This document shows positions 1 to 7,633 of a stretch of DNA of 23,645 nt, in pieces; the stretch's first letter is position 1; every line of letters begins with the position of its first letter. This DNA is from DATFEN01 sp035691285 (lineage in GTDB: Bacteria; Acidobacteriota; Vicinamibacteria; Fen-336). The stretch spans positions 1-23,645 of the forward strand of contig DASSJI010000103.1 in the NCBI GenBank assembly GCA_035691285.1, given 5' to 3'. The position numbers and the translations under genes were made by a program. The notes under the pieces are model-generated. The model was not told the origin of the DNA, did no database searches, and was given only the letters and a program-made list of their open reading frames with translations.

Positions 1-717
1 GTCGCGACGATCGAAGGCCACGACTGGGCCTGGGGCTGGAACGTCGGCGCCACCGTCAAGGTCGGCGAGCCCGGCCGTCTGGCGGTCGCGTATCGCTCTC
101 GAGTGAGCCACGAGCTCGAAGGGGACGCCACGTTCTCGAGCGCACCGAGCTTCTCCCTGCCCGGGCCCCTGGCGCCGCTCGGGGGTGCGCTGAACGCCCG
201 CTTTGCGTCCGGCCCGGTCACCGCGAAGGTGGAGCTTCCCGACACCGTCTCGGTGGCCGCAGCCTACGAGGGCGACCGGGTCGGCGTGCTCGCGGACTGG
301 AGCTGGACCGGCTGGAGCAGCATCGAGAGCCTGCCGATCGAGCGGGTCGACGGCCCGGCGGTCAGCGAAGTGCCGCTCCGCTTCGACGACGTCTGGCGCG
401 TCGGCCTCGGGGTCAACTACAAGACGAGCGACCGCCTGAAGCTCCGTTTCGGCACCGCCTACGACGTGACGCCGGTGCAGGACGCGTTTCGGACGCCGCG
501 GCTGCCCGACCAGAGCCGCATCTGGGCGGCGGCCGGCTTCCAGTACCGCGTCGGCAAGGGCGCCATCGACGTCGGCTACGCGCACCTGTTCGTGGAGGAT
601 GCGAGCAGCAACCTGCCGAACCAGGACACTCCCACGGCCGCCCCGGCGGGGACGCTGGTGGGGACCTACGAGGGCAAGGTCGACATCTTCAGCGTGCAGT
701 ACCGGCTGTCGTTCTGA
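1..717 (+). CDS. FadL/TodX (OMPP1) family outer-membrane transport protein, C-terminal part
   Basis: The frame is open from the first base, so the gene starts upstream of the window; 238 codons plus the TGA stop are visible. The start of the visible part contains the run YRSRVSHELEGDA, the block in FadL-family barrels where a strand reading 'YRS.v.HeleG.a' follows the hatch region. Later segments alternate polar and hydrophobic residues as expected of beta-strands, and the chain ends in ...YRLSF, with the C-terminal Phe used for BAM-mediated insertion. FadL proteins let long-chain fatty acids or other hydrophobic compounds through the outer membrane. It converges on the acyltransferase gene with 4 bp between the stop codons, leaving no room for a normal terminator. 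The substrate cannot be read from the sequence; a link with the adjacent lipid genes is inference. Confidence 0.85.
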   Translation, partial: VATIEGHDWAWGWNVGATVKVGEPGRLAVAYRSRVSHELEGDATFSSAPSFSLPGPLAPLGGALNARFASGPVTAKVELPDTVSVAAAYEGDRVGVLADWSWTGWSSIESLPIERVDGPAVSEVPLRFDDVWRVGLGVNYKTSDRLKLRFGTAYDVTPVQDAFRTPRLPDQSRIWAAAGFQYRVGKGAIDVGYAHLFVEDASSNLPNQDTPTAAPAGTLVGTYEGKVDIFSVQYRLSF

Positions 718-721
718 GCCT

Positions 722-1762
722 TCAGCCGAACCAGACCGAGCGCCGACGCGCCAGGCGGCCGTCGATGATCTTCTGGATCGTCCGCCGCGTCTCCTCGGAG
801 ATGCGGTTCACCAGGATGGGGTCGTCGGCCGCCTCCTCCCCGTAGCCCTCCGTCGGGATCGGATCGGCGAACTCGATCGACCACTTCGAGGGCAGCGGCA
901 CGAAGCCCAGGGGACCGAGCCAGGGGAAGGTCGGGGTCAGCGGGAAGTAGGGGAAGCCGAGTGGCCGCCCGATCCAGTCCGCGCGGGCGATGATCGGGTG
1001 GATCTCCTCGGCTCCCACGACCGCGCACGGGATGATCGGGGCTCCGGTGCGCAAGGCGATGCGCACGAAGCCGCCGCGCCCGAAGCGCGCGAGGCGGTAG
1101 CGGTCCTTGAAGCGCTTGCCCACCCCCTTGATCCCCTCGGGGAAGACGCCGACGAGCCCGCCGCTCGCGAGCACCCGCTCGGCGTTGTCGGGGTTGGCGC
1201 GGATCTCGCCGTGCTTGGTCAGCGCCGGCGCCAGGAAGGGCAGCAGCGCGAACATGTCGAGCATCAGCATGCGGCACTCGCGCCGCGCCGGGTGCTGGTG
1301 GCGGATGGCGAGCTTGATCATGGCCCCGTCGTAGGGCAGCACGCCCGAGTGGTTGGCGACGACGAGGGCCGGCCCCTGGTCCGGGAGGTTCTGGATGCCG
1401 TCGGCCTCCACCCGCCACCACGTGGAGTACAGGAACTCGAAGAAGGGCGCGATCGTGTCCGCGAACACGGGATCGTGTCCGAACTCGTCCACGTCCTCGG
1501 CGTGCCAGGCGAAATAGAGGGCGGCCTGGAGCCGCGCCAGGCTCTCCCAGCTCAGGCCGCGAAAACCGGACTGCACGACGCGGGCGAGGGAGACGAGCAG
1601 CCCGTCGTGGCGCGGCGGAGCGCTGCGCGCCTGGCGAAGCTCGTCGCGGACGCGCTGAAGCTCGCGTTCCAGGCGCGCCACCTCCCGGTCGTGCGGCCGC
1701 GCTGCTCGGGACCCGCGCCGCGGGCTCGGAGCGCGCCCGCTGCGGCTGAGGGGTCCGCTCAC
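722..1762 (-). CDS. PlsC-type lysophospholipid/glycerolipid acyltransferase
   Basis: A 346-residue acyltransferase. The hallmark blocks are present: NHSGVLPYD at 137-145 (catalytic H138 and D145, the HX4D-type motif with a longer spacer, HX6D), FPEG at 207-210 (glycerol-phosphate binding) and IPCAVVG around 244-250. Residues 25-48 are a charged, arginine-rich stretch likely to form a coiled coil, preceded by a basic low-complexity tail, so the true start could be a little later. The GTG start (1762) overlaps the TGA of the upstream SDR gene in a GTGA, pointing to translational coupling. Family knowledge: transfers an acyl chain to a lysolipid or related acceptor at the cytoplasmic membrane. 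As the last gene of a three-gene operon with two SDR enzymes, it may acylate a product of the acyl reductase; that is inference. The HX6D spacing suggests a divergent acceptor rather than housekeeping PlsC. Confidence 0.85.
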   Translation of the reverse strand: MSGPLSRSGRAPSPRRGSRAARPHDREVARLERELQRVRDELRQARSAPPRHDGLLVSLARVVQSGFRGLSWESLARLQAALYFAWHAEDVDEFGHDPVFADTIAPFFEFLYSTWWRVEADGIQNLPDQGPALVVANHSGVLPYDGAMIKLAIRHQHPARRECRMLMLDMFALLPFLAPALTKHGEIRANPDNAERVLASGGLVGVFPEGIKGVGKRFKDRYRLARFGRGGFVRIALRTGAPIIPCAVVGAEEIHPIIARADWIGRPLGFPYFPLTPTFPWLGPLGFVPLPSKWSIEFADPIPTEGYGEEAADDPILVNRISEETRRTIQKIIDGRLARRRSVWFG

Positions 1763-2751
1763 GCCGTCGCCTCCTCAGGACGGGTGGCGGGCGGGTAGCG
1801 CTGCGGGTACCGATAGCGCAGATATTGCATGAGCGCCTCGCGGCTGTCGTAGCGCGCTTCGAAGCCCAGCTCGCGGCGGGCCTTCGCCCCGTCGGCCACG
1901 AACAGGAAGCGAACGTAGTCGAGGAACCCGCCGGGCGCGTCGCTCAGGCCGGCGGACCAGAGCGCGTCTGCGAGGGCCGAGGCGAGGGGATGCGGGACGG
2001 GGACCGTGACCTTCTCGGCCAGGTGCAGCGCGGTGAGCAGCGTCATCGCGCGGCGCGGCACGACGTTGAAGATGCCCTGTGCCCTTCGAGCGAGAACCGC
2101 GTCGAAGCCCGCGACCGCGTCGTCGGGGTGCAGGAATTGCAGCAGCGGGTCGTAGCCCATGACGACCGAGACCACGCGCTTGGCGAAGATACGCGTATAG
2201 AACGTGTAGACGCCCGGTCCGATCAAGGGAGCGAGCCGCAGCACGGTCACGGCCATCCGCGGGTAGCGCCGCGCGAACGCGAGCGCGTGCACCTCGGCCT
2301 CAAGCTTGTCCTTGATCCACCAGAAGCGCTCATTTGGCCGCGGCGTGTGCTCTTCCGTGAGGAAGTTGGGGTTCTGCCCCCGCGCCCCGTAGACCGCCGT
2401 GAACGAACGCTGTACGACGTGGGCCACGCCGGCGGAGGCGCAGGCGGCCATCAGGTTCAGCGTTCCGATCGACTCGAGCTCGTGAGAGTATGCGGCGTCG
2501 CGACGCGGATCCGTGAAGAACGCCGTGTGGACGACGGTGTCGACCTCCTCATCACGAAGGATCTCGAGGAGCCTGCGGTCGGCCTCCGGAAGCGTGAGGT
2601 CCACCTGGTGGTAATGGACGCCGTGCAGGGCCGACGGCGGGGGCGCGACGTCCAGCACCAGCACCGCCTCCGCGCCGCGCGCCTCCACGAGACGCCTCAA
2701 CAGCCGCGCGCCGATGAATGAGGATGCGCCCGTGATCGCCAGGCGGGCCAC
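1759..2751 (-). CDS. NAD(P)-dependent epimerase/dehydratase-like extended SDR with atypical active site
   Basis: A 330-residue extended short-chain dehydrogenase. The N-terminal Rossmann motif is TGASSFIG (7-14), followed by an acidic residue at the end of strand 2 (VLDV, about 32-35), which usually favours NAD. The SDR segment VQRSFTAVYGARG (113-125) supplies the active-site Ser/Thr. Where the catalytic YxxxK should lie, the chain reads FWWIKDK, so K149 is present but the Tyr position (145) is Trp. C-terminal conservation (RLAPLIGPG, FLHPDDAV) fits the family that binds nucleotide sugars or steroid/hopanoid-like substrates. It lies 42 bp after the acyl-CoA reductase-like gene and overlaps the acyltransferase gene by 4 bp, so the three are almost surely one operon. 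The missing Tyr argues that it is not a standard epimerase; it may be a reductase with another proton donor or a binding protein. Confidence 0.8.
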   Translation of the reverse strand: MARLAITGASSFIGARLLRRLVEARGAEAVLVLDVAPPPSALHGVHYHQVDLTLPEADRRLLEILRDEEVDTVVHTAFFTDPRRDAAYSHELESIGTLNLMAACASAGVAHVVQRSFTAVYGARGQNPNFLTEEHTPRPNERFWWIKDKLEAEVHALAFARRYPRMAVTVLRLAPLIGPGVYTFYTRIFAKRVVSVVMGYDPLLQFLHPDDAVAGFDAVLARRAQGIFNVVPRRAMTLLTALHLAEKVTVPVPHPLASALADALWSAGLSDAPGGFLDYVRFLFVADGAKARRELGFEARYDSREALMQYLRYRYPQRYPPATRPEEATA

Positions 2752-2793
2752 GACAGGACTTCCCGGAGGCGGTGAAGCAAGGGGCGCGCCAGG

Positions 2794-4557
2794 TCAGGCG
2801 GCCAGCCGACGGAAGCGCCGGAGCTCGATCCTCTTCGCGATCAGGCGCTCGAACGCCCTGGGCGGGAGCGAGGCGGCCGGCCGGCCGATCTCGAACTCCA
2901 GCGCGTCGATGGCCTCTTCCCAGACCCGCTCCCGCCGCGCGATCTCGTACGCGTCCTGGATCCTCCCGAACTCCTGGACGAAGCGGTTGTGCCGGCAGAG
3001 CATGCGAAAGGCCTGCGCGGTATCGGGACGGAGCTGCGGCAGGCCGAGCACGGTGACGTCGTTGCCGACGCCGTGGACCGGCTGCCCCCACTCGCTGTAG
3101 GCGGCGAAGACGGCGCTCAACCGTCCGAGCGCTCGCGCCAGCTTGGGCTCGCCCAGGCGCTCGAGGGCGGCCGTGACCAGGGGCATCGTCACGACCCGGG
3201 CGAGCGTCGGATCGGACATCCGTACGTCGACGCCCAGCTCCTCCCGCACCAGCCGGGCCATCTCGGCCGAGCGGATGCGCCGGTCGGTGGCGAGGTGGAT
3301 CCTGGTGCCCACGGCCTCGGGCACCTCCAGCGCGGCGAGGATGCCGCTGGCCACTCGGTCCACTGGAACGAGGTTCAGCTCCGCCGACGGATCGGCCGGG
3401 AAGGAGCGCCCAATCGCCCCCAGGAGCAGGGCACGGACACGGTCGCGCCAGCCGCCCGGACGCAGCCCCTCGAGCGCCTCCTTGATGCGCCCGAAGGCGT
3501 TGACCGGAGCGTTGACCACCTTGGTGTCGCCGTGGTTGTTGCCGGTCCGGGAGTTTCCGATGACGATGGAAGGCAGGAGCTGGGCGACGCGCAGCCCCCG
3601 CTCGAGCATGGCCCGCTCGGTCTCCATCGACGCCATCGCCTTGGTCAGCTCGTAGAAGTTGTTGTAATAGTGCCGCGGGAAGTCCAGGCAGTCTTCGCGG
3701 GCGACGTCCCGGCGGTCCCGACCGTGGGCGTAGGACGTCTCGATGGCCACGTGCGCCACGAAGGGCGAGGCCGGCGCACGCTGGAGGCGCAGCGAGAAGG
3801 CCAGGGCGTGGCGCGCCCCCACCACGTTGGCGCGGAACGAGCGCTCGTAGGTGTCGTCGAACGCCACGCTCGCGGCGCAGTGGACGACGTGCGTGATGAT
3901 GGTCTCGAGGCGTCGGGCTTCCCTCGACCCGAGCCCGAGATCGGGCCTCTCCACGTCGCCGCTCACGAACCGGAAGCGGCGTCGAGCCCGGCGCGCGATC
4001 CGTAGCTCGCGGAGCAGGGCTGCCCCACGCTGGCGCGCCCCCTTCACGACCACGCGGCCGTCGCGAGGGCGCTTGACGCGCCGGGTGCGCACGAGGCACA
4101 CGACCTCTTCGATGCGCGGCAGGACCGCACACTGCTTCATCAGCTCCTTCCCCAGGAAGCCGGTGGCGCCCGTCAGCAGCACTCGGAAGCCGCGGCTCGA
4201 CCCGAGCGCGCGCAGCGCCTGTCCGGCTTCGCGCCGGAGCGTCTCGGCCCTGAGGCCCGCCTCGGCTTCCCCCACCACGACCGAAGGCCGGAAGCGGAAC
4301 AGCTCGCTCGTCTCCGCGAGGCCGACGAGACGACCCAGCCGGCTCAGCCCCCGCAGGGTGTGCCGCGCCAGCCACTCGCTGCCCGTGGTCGTGACCAGCC
4401 GGCTCGCCAGGAGCTGCGCTGCGAGATCAGCGAGATGCCTGTCTCGATGGGAATGGACCAGCAGCTCGTCGGGTGCAATTGGCCGCGGGAGCTCCCGTCC
4501 GGTCGCCCGATCCACGCGCACCACGTACTGCGACGGCGAGGTGTCGAGGGAGGACAC
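2794..4557 (-). CDS. Male-sterility/acyl-CoA reductase-like SDR (NAD_binding_4 type)
   Basis: A 587-residue protein. After about 120 residues of basic, alpha-helical N-terminal extension it has the dinucleotide motif TGATGFLGKE (129-138), then VHCAASVAFDD (225-235), a Thr/Ser at 274-275 and YELTK (Y302, K306), a complete SDR triad. The pattern LLPSIVIGNSRTG (328-339) and the block LNLVPVDRVA (394-403) are typical of the NAD_binding_4 family found in fatty acyl-CoA reductases and carboxylic acid reductases. Family knowledge: reduces an acyl thioester to aldehyde or alcohol. The C-terminal 190 residues are helical and look like the family's C-terminal region, but I do not recognise a discrete domain. 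The start is a GTG at 4557; no in-frame ATG lies nearby. First gene of the lipid operon. Product (fatty alcohol, aldehyde, wax or ether-lipid precursor) is not determinable here. Confidence 0.8.
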   Translation of the reverse strand: MSSLDTSPSQYVVRVDRATGRELPRPIAPDELLVHSHRDRHLADLAAQLLASRLVTTTGSEWLARHTLRGLSRLGRLVGLAETSELFRFRPSVVVGEAEAGLRAETLRREAGQALRALGSSRGFRVLLTGATGFLGKELMKQCAVLPRIEEVVCLVRTRRVKRPRDGRVVVKGARQRGAALLRELRIARRARRRFRFVSGDVERPDLGLGSREARRLETIITHVVHCAASVAFDDTYERSFRANVVGARHALAFSLRLQRAPASPFVAHVAIETSYAHGRDRRDVAREDCLDFPRHYYNNFYELTKAMASMETERAMLERGLRVAQLLPSIVIGNSRTGNNHGDTKVVNAPVNAFGRIKEALEGLRPGGWRDRVRALLLGAIGRSFPADPSAELNLVPVDRVASGILAALEVPEAVGTRIHLATDRRIRSAEMARLVREELGVDVRMSDPTLARVVTMPLVTAALERLGEPKLARALGRLSAVFAAYSEWGQPVHGVGNDVTVLGLPQLRPDTAQAFRMLCRHNRFVQEFGRIQDAYEIARRERVWEEAIDALEFEIGRPAASLPPRAFERLIAKRIELRRFRRLAA

Positions 4558-4651
4558 GGCCTTCGCCCTGCACGAGCTATGCCGGAGCCCGTCGGAGGGC
4601 AGGGACGAAAGGATTGCGCCGGGCGCGCGTCACCACCTCGATGATCTTTGT

Positions 4652-4666
4652 TCGCGATCGTCGCGA
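4652..4666. promoter_or_regulatory. Inverted repeat TCGCGA-TCG-TCGCGA upstream of the lipid operon
   Basis: A perfect inverted repeat with 6-base arms and 3-base loop lies in the 145-bp gap (4558-4702) between the outer-membrane barrel gene and the GTG of the acyl reductase-like gene, about 95 bp before that start. Both arms are themselves palindromes. It could be an operator or a short hairpin in the leader. In GC-rich DNA such repeats occur by chance, so this is weak. No convincing -35/-10 pair was found in the gap. Confidence 0.2.
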
Positions 4667-4702
4667 CATCTCGATGAGACCTCACCGGAATGCGCCCCTC
4701 CT

Positions 4703-5230
4703 TCAGAACTTGAATCGCAGGCCACCATAGATCTTGGTCTGCGCCGGCTCCTCGGCGTCGTCGCCGAACGAGTCGCGCCGCGCAGCGCCGAAGAGGTTCA
4801 GGGTGTCGGACACCTTGAAGTCGAGGCCCGCGAGCAGGTGGACGCCCGTGCGGGTCTCGTCGCTCTCGCTGGTGAGGCCGGCGACGCCGGCCGAGCGATC
4901 GATGAAGTGAGCGCCCAGTCCGGCGCCGGCGAAGATCTCGATGGGGTGAAGCGGCGCGACGAGCAGACCGTTGACGCCGAGGCTCAGGTCCTCGGAGCGT
5001 CGCTCGACGACGGCGACCGTCTCGGTCTCCCTCCAGTAGCCGACCTCGGGCTCGAGGTTGATCGGCCCCAGCAGCTTGAAGCGGATGTTGCCCGTCAGGA
5101 ACAGCGACGACTCGGGCGCGTTCTCGACGTCGACGACGCCCGCGCCCACGCCGAGGCCGCCGGCCCGAGCCGGGCTCGCGAACGCCGCGAGCCCGGCCAC
5201 GACAGACACGACGAGCGATGGCCGTCTCAA
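4703..5230 (-). CDS. Small outer-membrane beta-barrel protein, downstream copy
   Basis: 175 residues. A signal peptide is visible: basic MRR, hydrophobic core to about residue 19, and ARA just before G24 as the cleavage site. The mature chain of about 150 residues has alternating hydrophobic strands (AGAGLGAHF at 101-109, HLLAGLDFKV at 131-140) and ends in IYGGLRFKF with a terminal Phe, as in OmpA-type eight-stranded barrels. The start is a TTG, 9 bp after the TAG of the upstream barrel gene and in the same frame; no ATG or GTG lies between, and no good Shine-Dalgarno was seen, so translation probably depends on the upstream gene. It shares the pattern AGAGLG...LLAG...GLRF with that neighbour, which suggests tandem duplication. 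No function can be assigned beyond the barrel fold. Confidence 0.75.
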   Translation of the reverse strand: MRRPSLVVSVVAGLAAFASPARAGGLGVGAGVVDVENAPESSLFLTGNIRFKLLGPINLEPEVGYWRETETVAVVERRSEDLSLGVNGLLVAPLHPIEIFAGAGLGAHFIDRSAGVAGLTSESDETRTGVHLLAGLDFKVSDTLNLFGAARRDSFGDDAEEPAQTKIYGGLRFKF

Positions 5231-5239
5231 TGGAGTGCG

Positions 5240-5710
5240 CTAGAAGCGCAGGCCGAACGCCAGGGACAGCTCGCTGTCGTCCTTGGCGATCACCTTCGCC
5301 TGGAAGTACGGGATCACGTCGCCCCGCGTCATGCCCGCTCCCAGCAGGACGTTCAGGCCCGCCTCGGTGTCGCCCGGCGCGGGACCGTCGGGATTCACGG
5401 AGATCACGCCGAGGCCGGCGCCCGCCCACAGCGTCGTCCGGCTCCCGTTGATCGGGAAGTCGTAGTGGAAGTCGGCGTTCGCGGTGATGTAGCTGTCCCC
5501 TTGGAGCACGAACTCGACGTTCGGGTTGAAGTAGAAGGCCGGCACGACCTTGACGAGCACCTCGCCTCCGACGAGCGGCGCGTCGGGGTCCGCGAAGTAG
5601 CCGACCCGGGCGCCTCCGAGCACGTTCTGGTCCGCTCGGACTGCCGGTGCGAGGGTCGCGAGTGCTGCCGCAGAGATCAGTGCGAGGATGAGGCGATTGC
5701 GAGAAAGCAT
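5240..5710 (-). CDS. Small outer-membrane beta-barrel protein, upstream copy
   Basis: 156 residues starting at an ATG that has a strong Shine-Dalgarno (AGGAGG, 7 bases away). The signal peptide has a basic start (MLSRNR), a hydrophobic core of about 17 residues, and cleavage predicted after VRA (26). The mature part of about 130 residues consists of alternating strands, with the barrel signature WAGAGLG at 95-101, and ends in SLAFGLRF with a C-terminal Phe. It is short for an eight-stranded OmpA-type barrel but compatible. It is the first gene of a two-gene unit with the barrel gene at 4703-5230. A CRP/FNR-like palindrome lies about 64 bases before its start. I do not recognise a specific family; a role in envelope or porin-like function is all that can be said. 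Confidence 0.8.
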   Translation of the reverse strand: MLSRNRLILALISAAALATLAPAVRADQNVLGGARVGYFADPDAPLVGGEVLVKVVPAFYFNPNVEFVLQGDSYITANADFHYDFPINGSRTTLWAGAGLGVISVNPDGPAPGDTEAGLNVLLGAGMTRGDVIPYFQAKVIAKDDSELSLAFGLRF

Positions 5711-5717
5711 GTCTCGC

Positions 5718-5723
5718 CCTCCT
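5718..5723 (-). promoter_or_regulatory. Strong ribosome binding site of the upstream barrel gene
   Basis: On the minus strand the sequence reads AGGAGG, 7 bases before the ATG at 5710. Most starts in this window lack such a perfect site, which implies high expression of this small outer-membrane protein and fixes its start. Confidence 0.75.
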
Positions 5724-5766
5724 TTCGTCCTCCCTTTCGAAGCTAGGCCGGAGAGCGGCGAGCCGG

Positions 5767-5782
5767 TGTGACGGGCGTCACG
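5767..5782. promoter_or_regulatory. CRP/FNR-type palindrome upstream of the barrel genes
   Basis: The sequence TGTGACGGGCGTCACG matches TGTGA-N6-TCACA in 9 of the 10 specified bases, with an internal perfect inverted repeat TGACG-GG-CGTCA. It sits in the 129-bp gap between the trehalase stop and the barrel-gene start, centred about 64 bp before the ATG at 5710. Position and symmetry fit an operator for a CRP/FNR-family regulator. No regulator gene is in the window, and one such match in GC-rich DNA could be chance. Confidence 0.35.
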
Positions 5783-5839
5783 GCGGTCGCCCGCCGAGGT
5801 GGAAGCGCTCAGCGTCGGGTCGACGCCCCGGAGCGCGCC

Positions 5840-7630
5840 CTAGAGAGGCTCCAGGCCCTCGAGCCGCGATCGCTGCTCGGGCGTGAGCAGGCTGAGACCC
5901 ACCTGATAGGAGGCGTTCATCCAGCCGAAGCCTTCCTTCGTGATGTAGTCGAACTCCGTGCCGACGTTCCCGTACTCGGCGAAGACCTGGTGGGTGCGGT
6001 TCACGACGTCGTACTTCTCCGGAACCGTGCCGTTGTAGTCCGCCGCGTTCGTCGCGATCATCAACAGCCACCGATACGCGAGGCGTTGCGCCACCTCGCC
6101 GTAGCCGTAGTCGAGGAGGCCCTGCCACGCCAGCATCTGGTGCGGCGGCCAGCCGAAGGGGTAATCCCACTGCCGCTGCGGGCGCTCGGGGCTCACGGGG
6201 CCGCGCGAGGCCTCGGTGCAGGAGACGAGCCCGCCCGCCTCCTCGAACAACGGCAGCGCCTCCTCGACGAGGCGTCGCGCCTGCTCCGGGCTCGCCAGGC
6301 CTGCCCAGAGCGGATGCAACGTCGTGACGCTCTCGTAGCCGGTCCGGCGCCGGGCGACGAAGTCGTAGTCGAAGAACATCCCCCGCGTCTCGTCCCAGCA
6401 CAGCTCGTTCACGAGCGCCCTCCGGCGCTCGGCGCGGGCCCGCCATTCGTCGCTGTCGAGGAGCCGACCGATGTCCCGCTCGTACCTGAAGAGCAGCGCG
6501 TTCAGGTCGACGGTGCAGAGGTTCGCCGCGCGGCCTTCGAGCCGGTTGCTCGTGTCGTGGCCCGACTCGCGCACGGTGCGGTCGTGGACGAAGTACTCGT
6601 CCAGGGCGGGCTGGGCGAGGAGGCGCTTCGCGTAGCGATCCGCGTAGGCCCGCAGCTCCAGGCCCGCCGCCGCCGCGTACGGAGCGAGGACCGCGTCGAA
6701 GTGCCCGGGCTCGGTCTCGGGCGGCATTCCGATCCCGCCGCCGTTGTAGCGGCTCAGGCCGGTCGGGGTGAGCCGCCGCTCGCCCGTCCAGACCGTCCGG
6801 TACTCGCGGATCGCGGCGTCCGCCACCGCGCGCAGCCAGGCGTCGCGCTCCGGGCCCGGAGCCATGTGTGCGTGCACGGCCAGGCCCATCGACGTCAGGA
6901 ACGGCGGTTGAGAGCGGGTGAGGTAGTAGCTGCGGTTCGCGTTGAGGATCTGGCCGTAGTGGCGGATCTCGTAGAGGAAGTGCTCGACCATGGCCTTCGC
7001 CAGGTCGAGGCGGCCGTCGTGGAGGAGTCCCAGGGCCTCGAAGTAGCTGTCCCAGCCGTAGAGCTCGTTGAAGCGCCCGCCGGGCACCACGAAGGGCAGG
7101 CCGGGCACGAGGCTCAGGAGACCGGGCCGGTCATTGATCGAGAGCACGTACTCCGGCGTGATCCGCTCCGGCAGGCGGACGACCTCGAGGTTCAGCTCCG
7201 GCCGCTCGCGGGCGATCCGGGAGAAGTGCCCGAAACCCTCCGGGTCCGAGGCCGGCACGTAGAGCCGCGGCTGCGACGCGGCCTTCGTGTCCAGGGCGAC
7301 GCGCGCCAGGCCTTCGGCGTCGATCCGGCGCGTGAGGCCGTCCCAGAACTCCTCCCGGATACGGCGCGAGATGCGGCGCACGGGGTTCTCGCGCAGGCGG
7401 TCGAGGTCGAGGGTCAGCTCCCCCTTCCCGGCTTCCCGCGCCAGGGCCAGCTCCTGGAGCAGGTTCGAGAGCGCGTACGTCCCTTCGACCTGGCGTGCCC
7501 CGTGCCCCTCCAGGACGAAGCGCCGCGGCCCGCGGTCCTTCACGGTGATCTGGCGGTCTCCGTCCGTGTCCTCCTGCTCGAGCAGCCGCCGGAACGTGGC
7601 CTCGACGGGGACCCGCACGGGAGCGCCCAT
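5840..7630 (-). CDS. GH37 trehalase of the fungal neutral-trehalase type
   Basis: 596 residues with both trehalase signatures: PGGRFNELYGWDSY (183-196) and QWDYPFGW (487-494). The catalytic residues can be placed by comparison with E. coli TreA: the general acid is D359 in ESGHDTSNR and the base is probably E538 in PEKYD. There is no signal peptide, so it acts in the cytoplasm, hydrolysing trehalose to two glucose. Its N-terminal 180 residues do not look like bacterial TreA/TreF but match fungal neutral trehalase Nth1 from memory: an EF-hand-like loop DTDGDRQITVKD (21-32), YALSNLLQELALA (52-64), ENPVRRISR (81-89) and WDGLTRRID (96-104). The fungal N-terminal phosphorylation and 14-3-3 region is absent; the chain begins just before the Ca loop. 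The ATG is 3 bp after the stop of the MFS gene, so the two are one operon. Confidence 0.92.
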   Translation of the reverse strand: MGAPVRVPVEATFRRLLEQEDTDGDRQITVKDRGPRRFVLEGHGARQVEGTYALSNLLQELALAREAGKGELTLDLDRLRENPVRRISRRIREEFWDGLTRRIDAEGLARVALDTKAASQPRLYVPASDPEGFGHFSRIARERPELNLEVVRLPERITPEYVLSINDRPGLLSLVPGLPFVVPGGRFNELYGWDSYFEALGLLHDGRLDLAKAMVEHFLYEIRHYGQILNANRSYYLTRSQPPFLTSMGLAVHAHMAPGPERDAWLRAVADAAIREYRTVWTGERRLTPTGLSRYNGGGIGMPPETEPGHFDAVLAPYAAAAGLELRAYADRYAKRLLAQPALDEYFVHDRTVRESGHDTSNRLEGRAANLCTVDLNALLFRYERDIGRLLDSDEWRARAERRRALVNELCWDETRGMFFDYDFVARRRTGYESVTTLHPLWAGLASPEQARRLVEEALPLFEEAGGLVSCTEASRGPVSPERPQRQWDYPFGWPPHQMLAWQGLLDYGYGEVAQRLAYRWLLMIATNAADYNGTVPEKYDVVNRTHQVFAEYGNVGTEFDYITKEGFGWMNASYQVGLSLLTPEQRSRLEGLEPL

Positions 7631-7633
7631 GCT

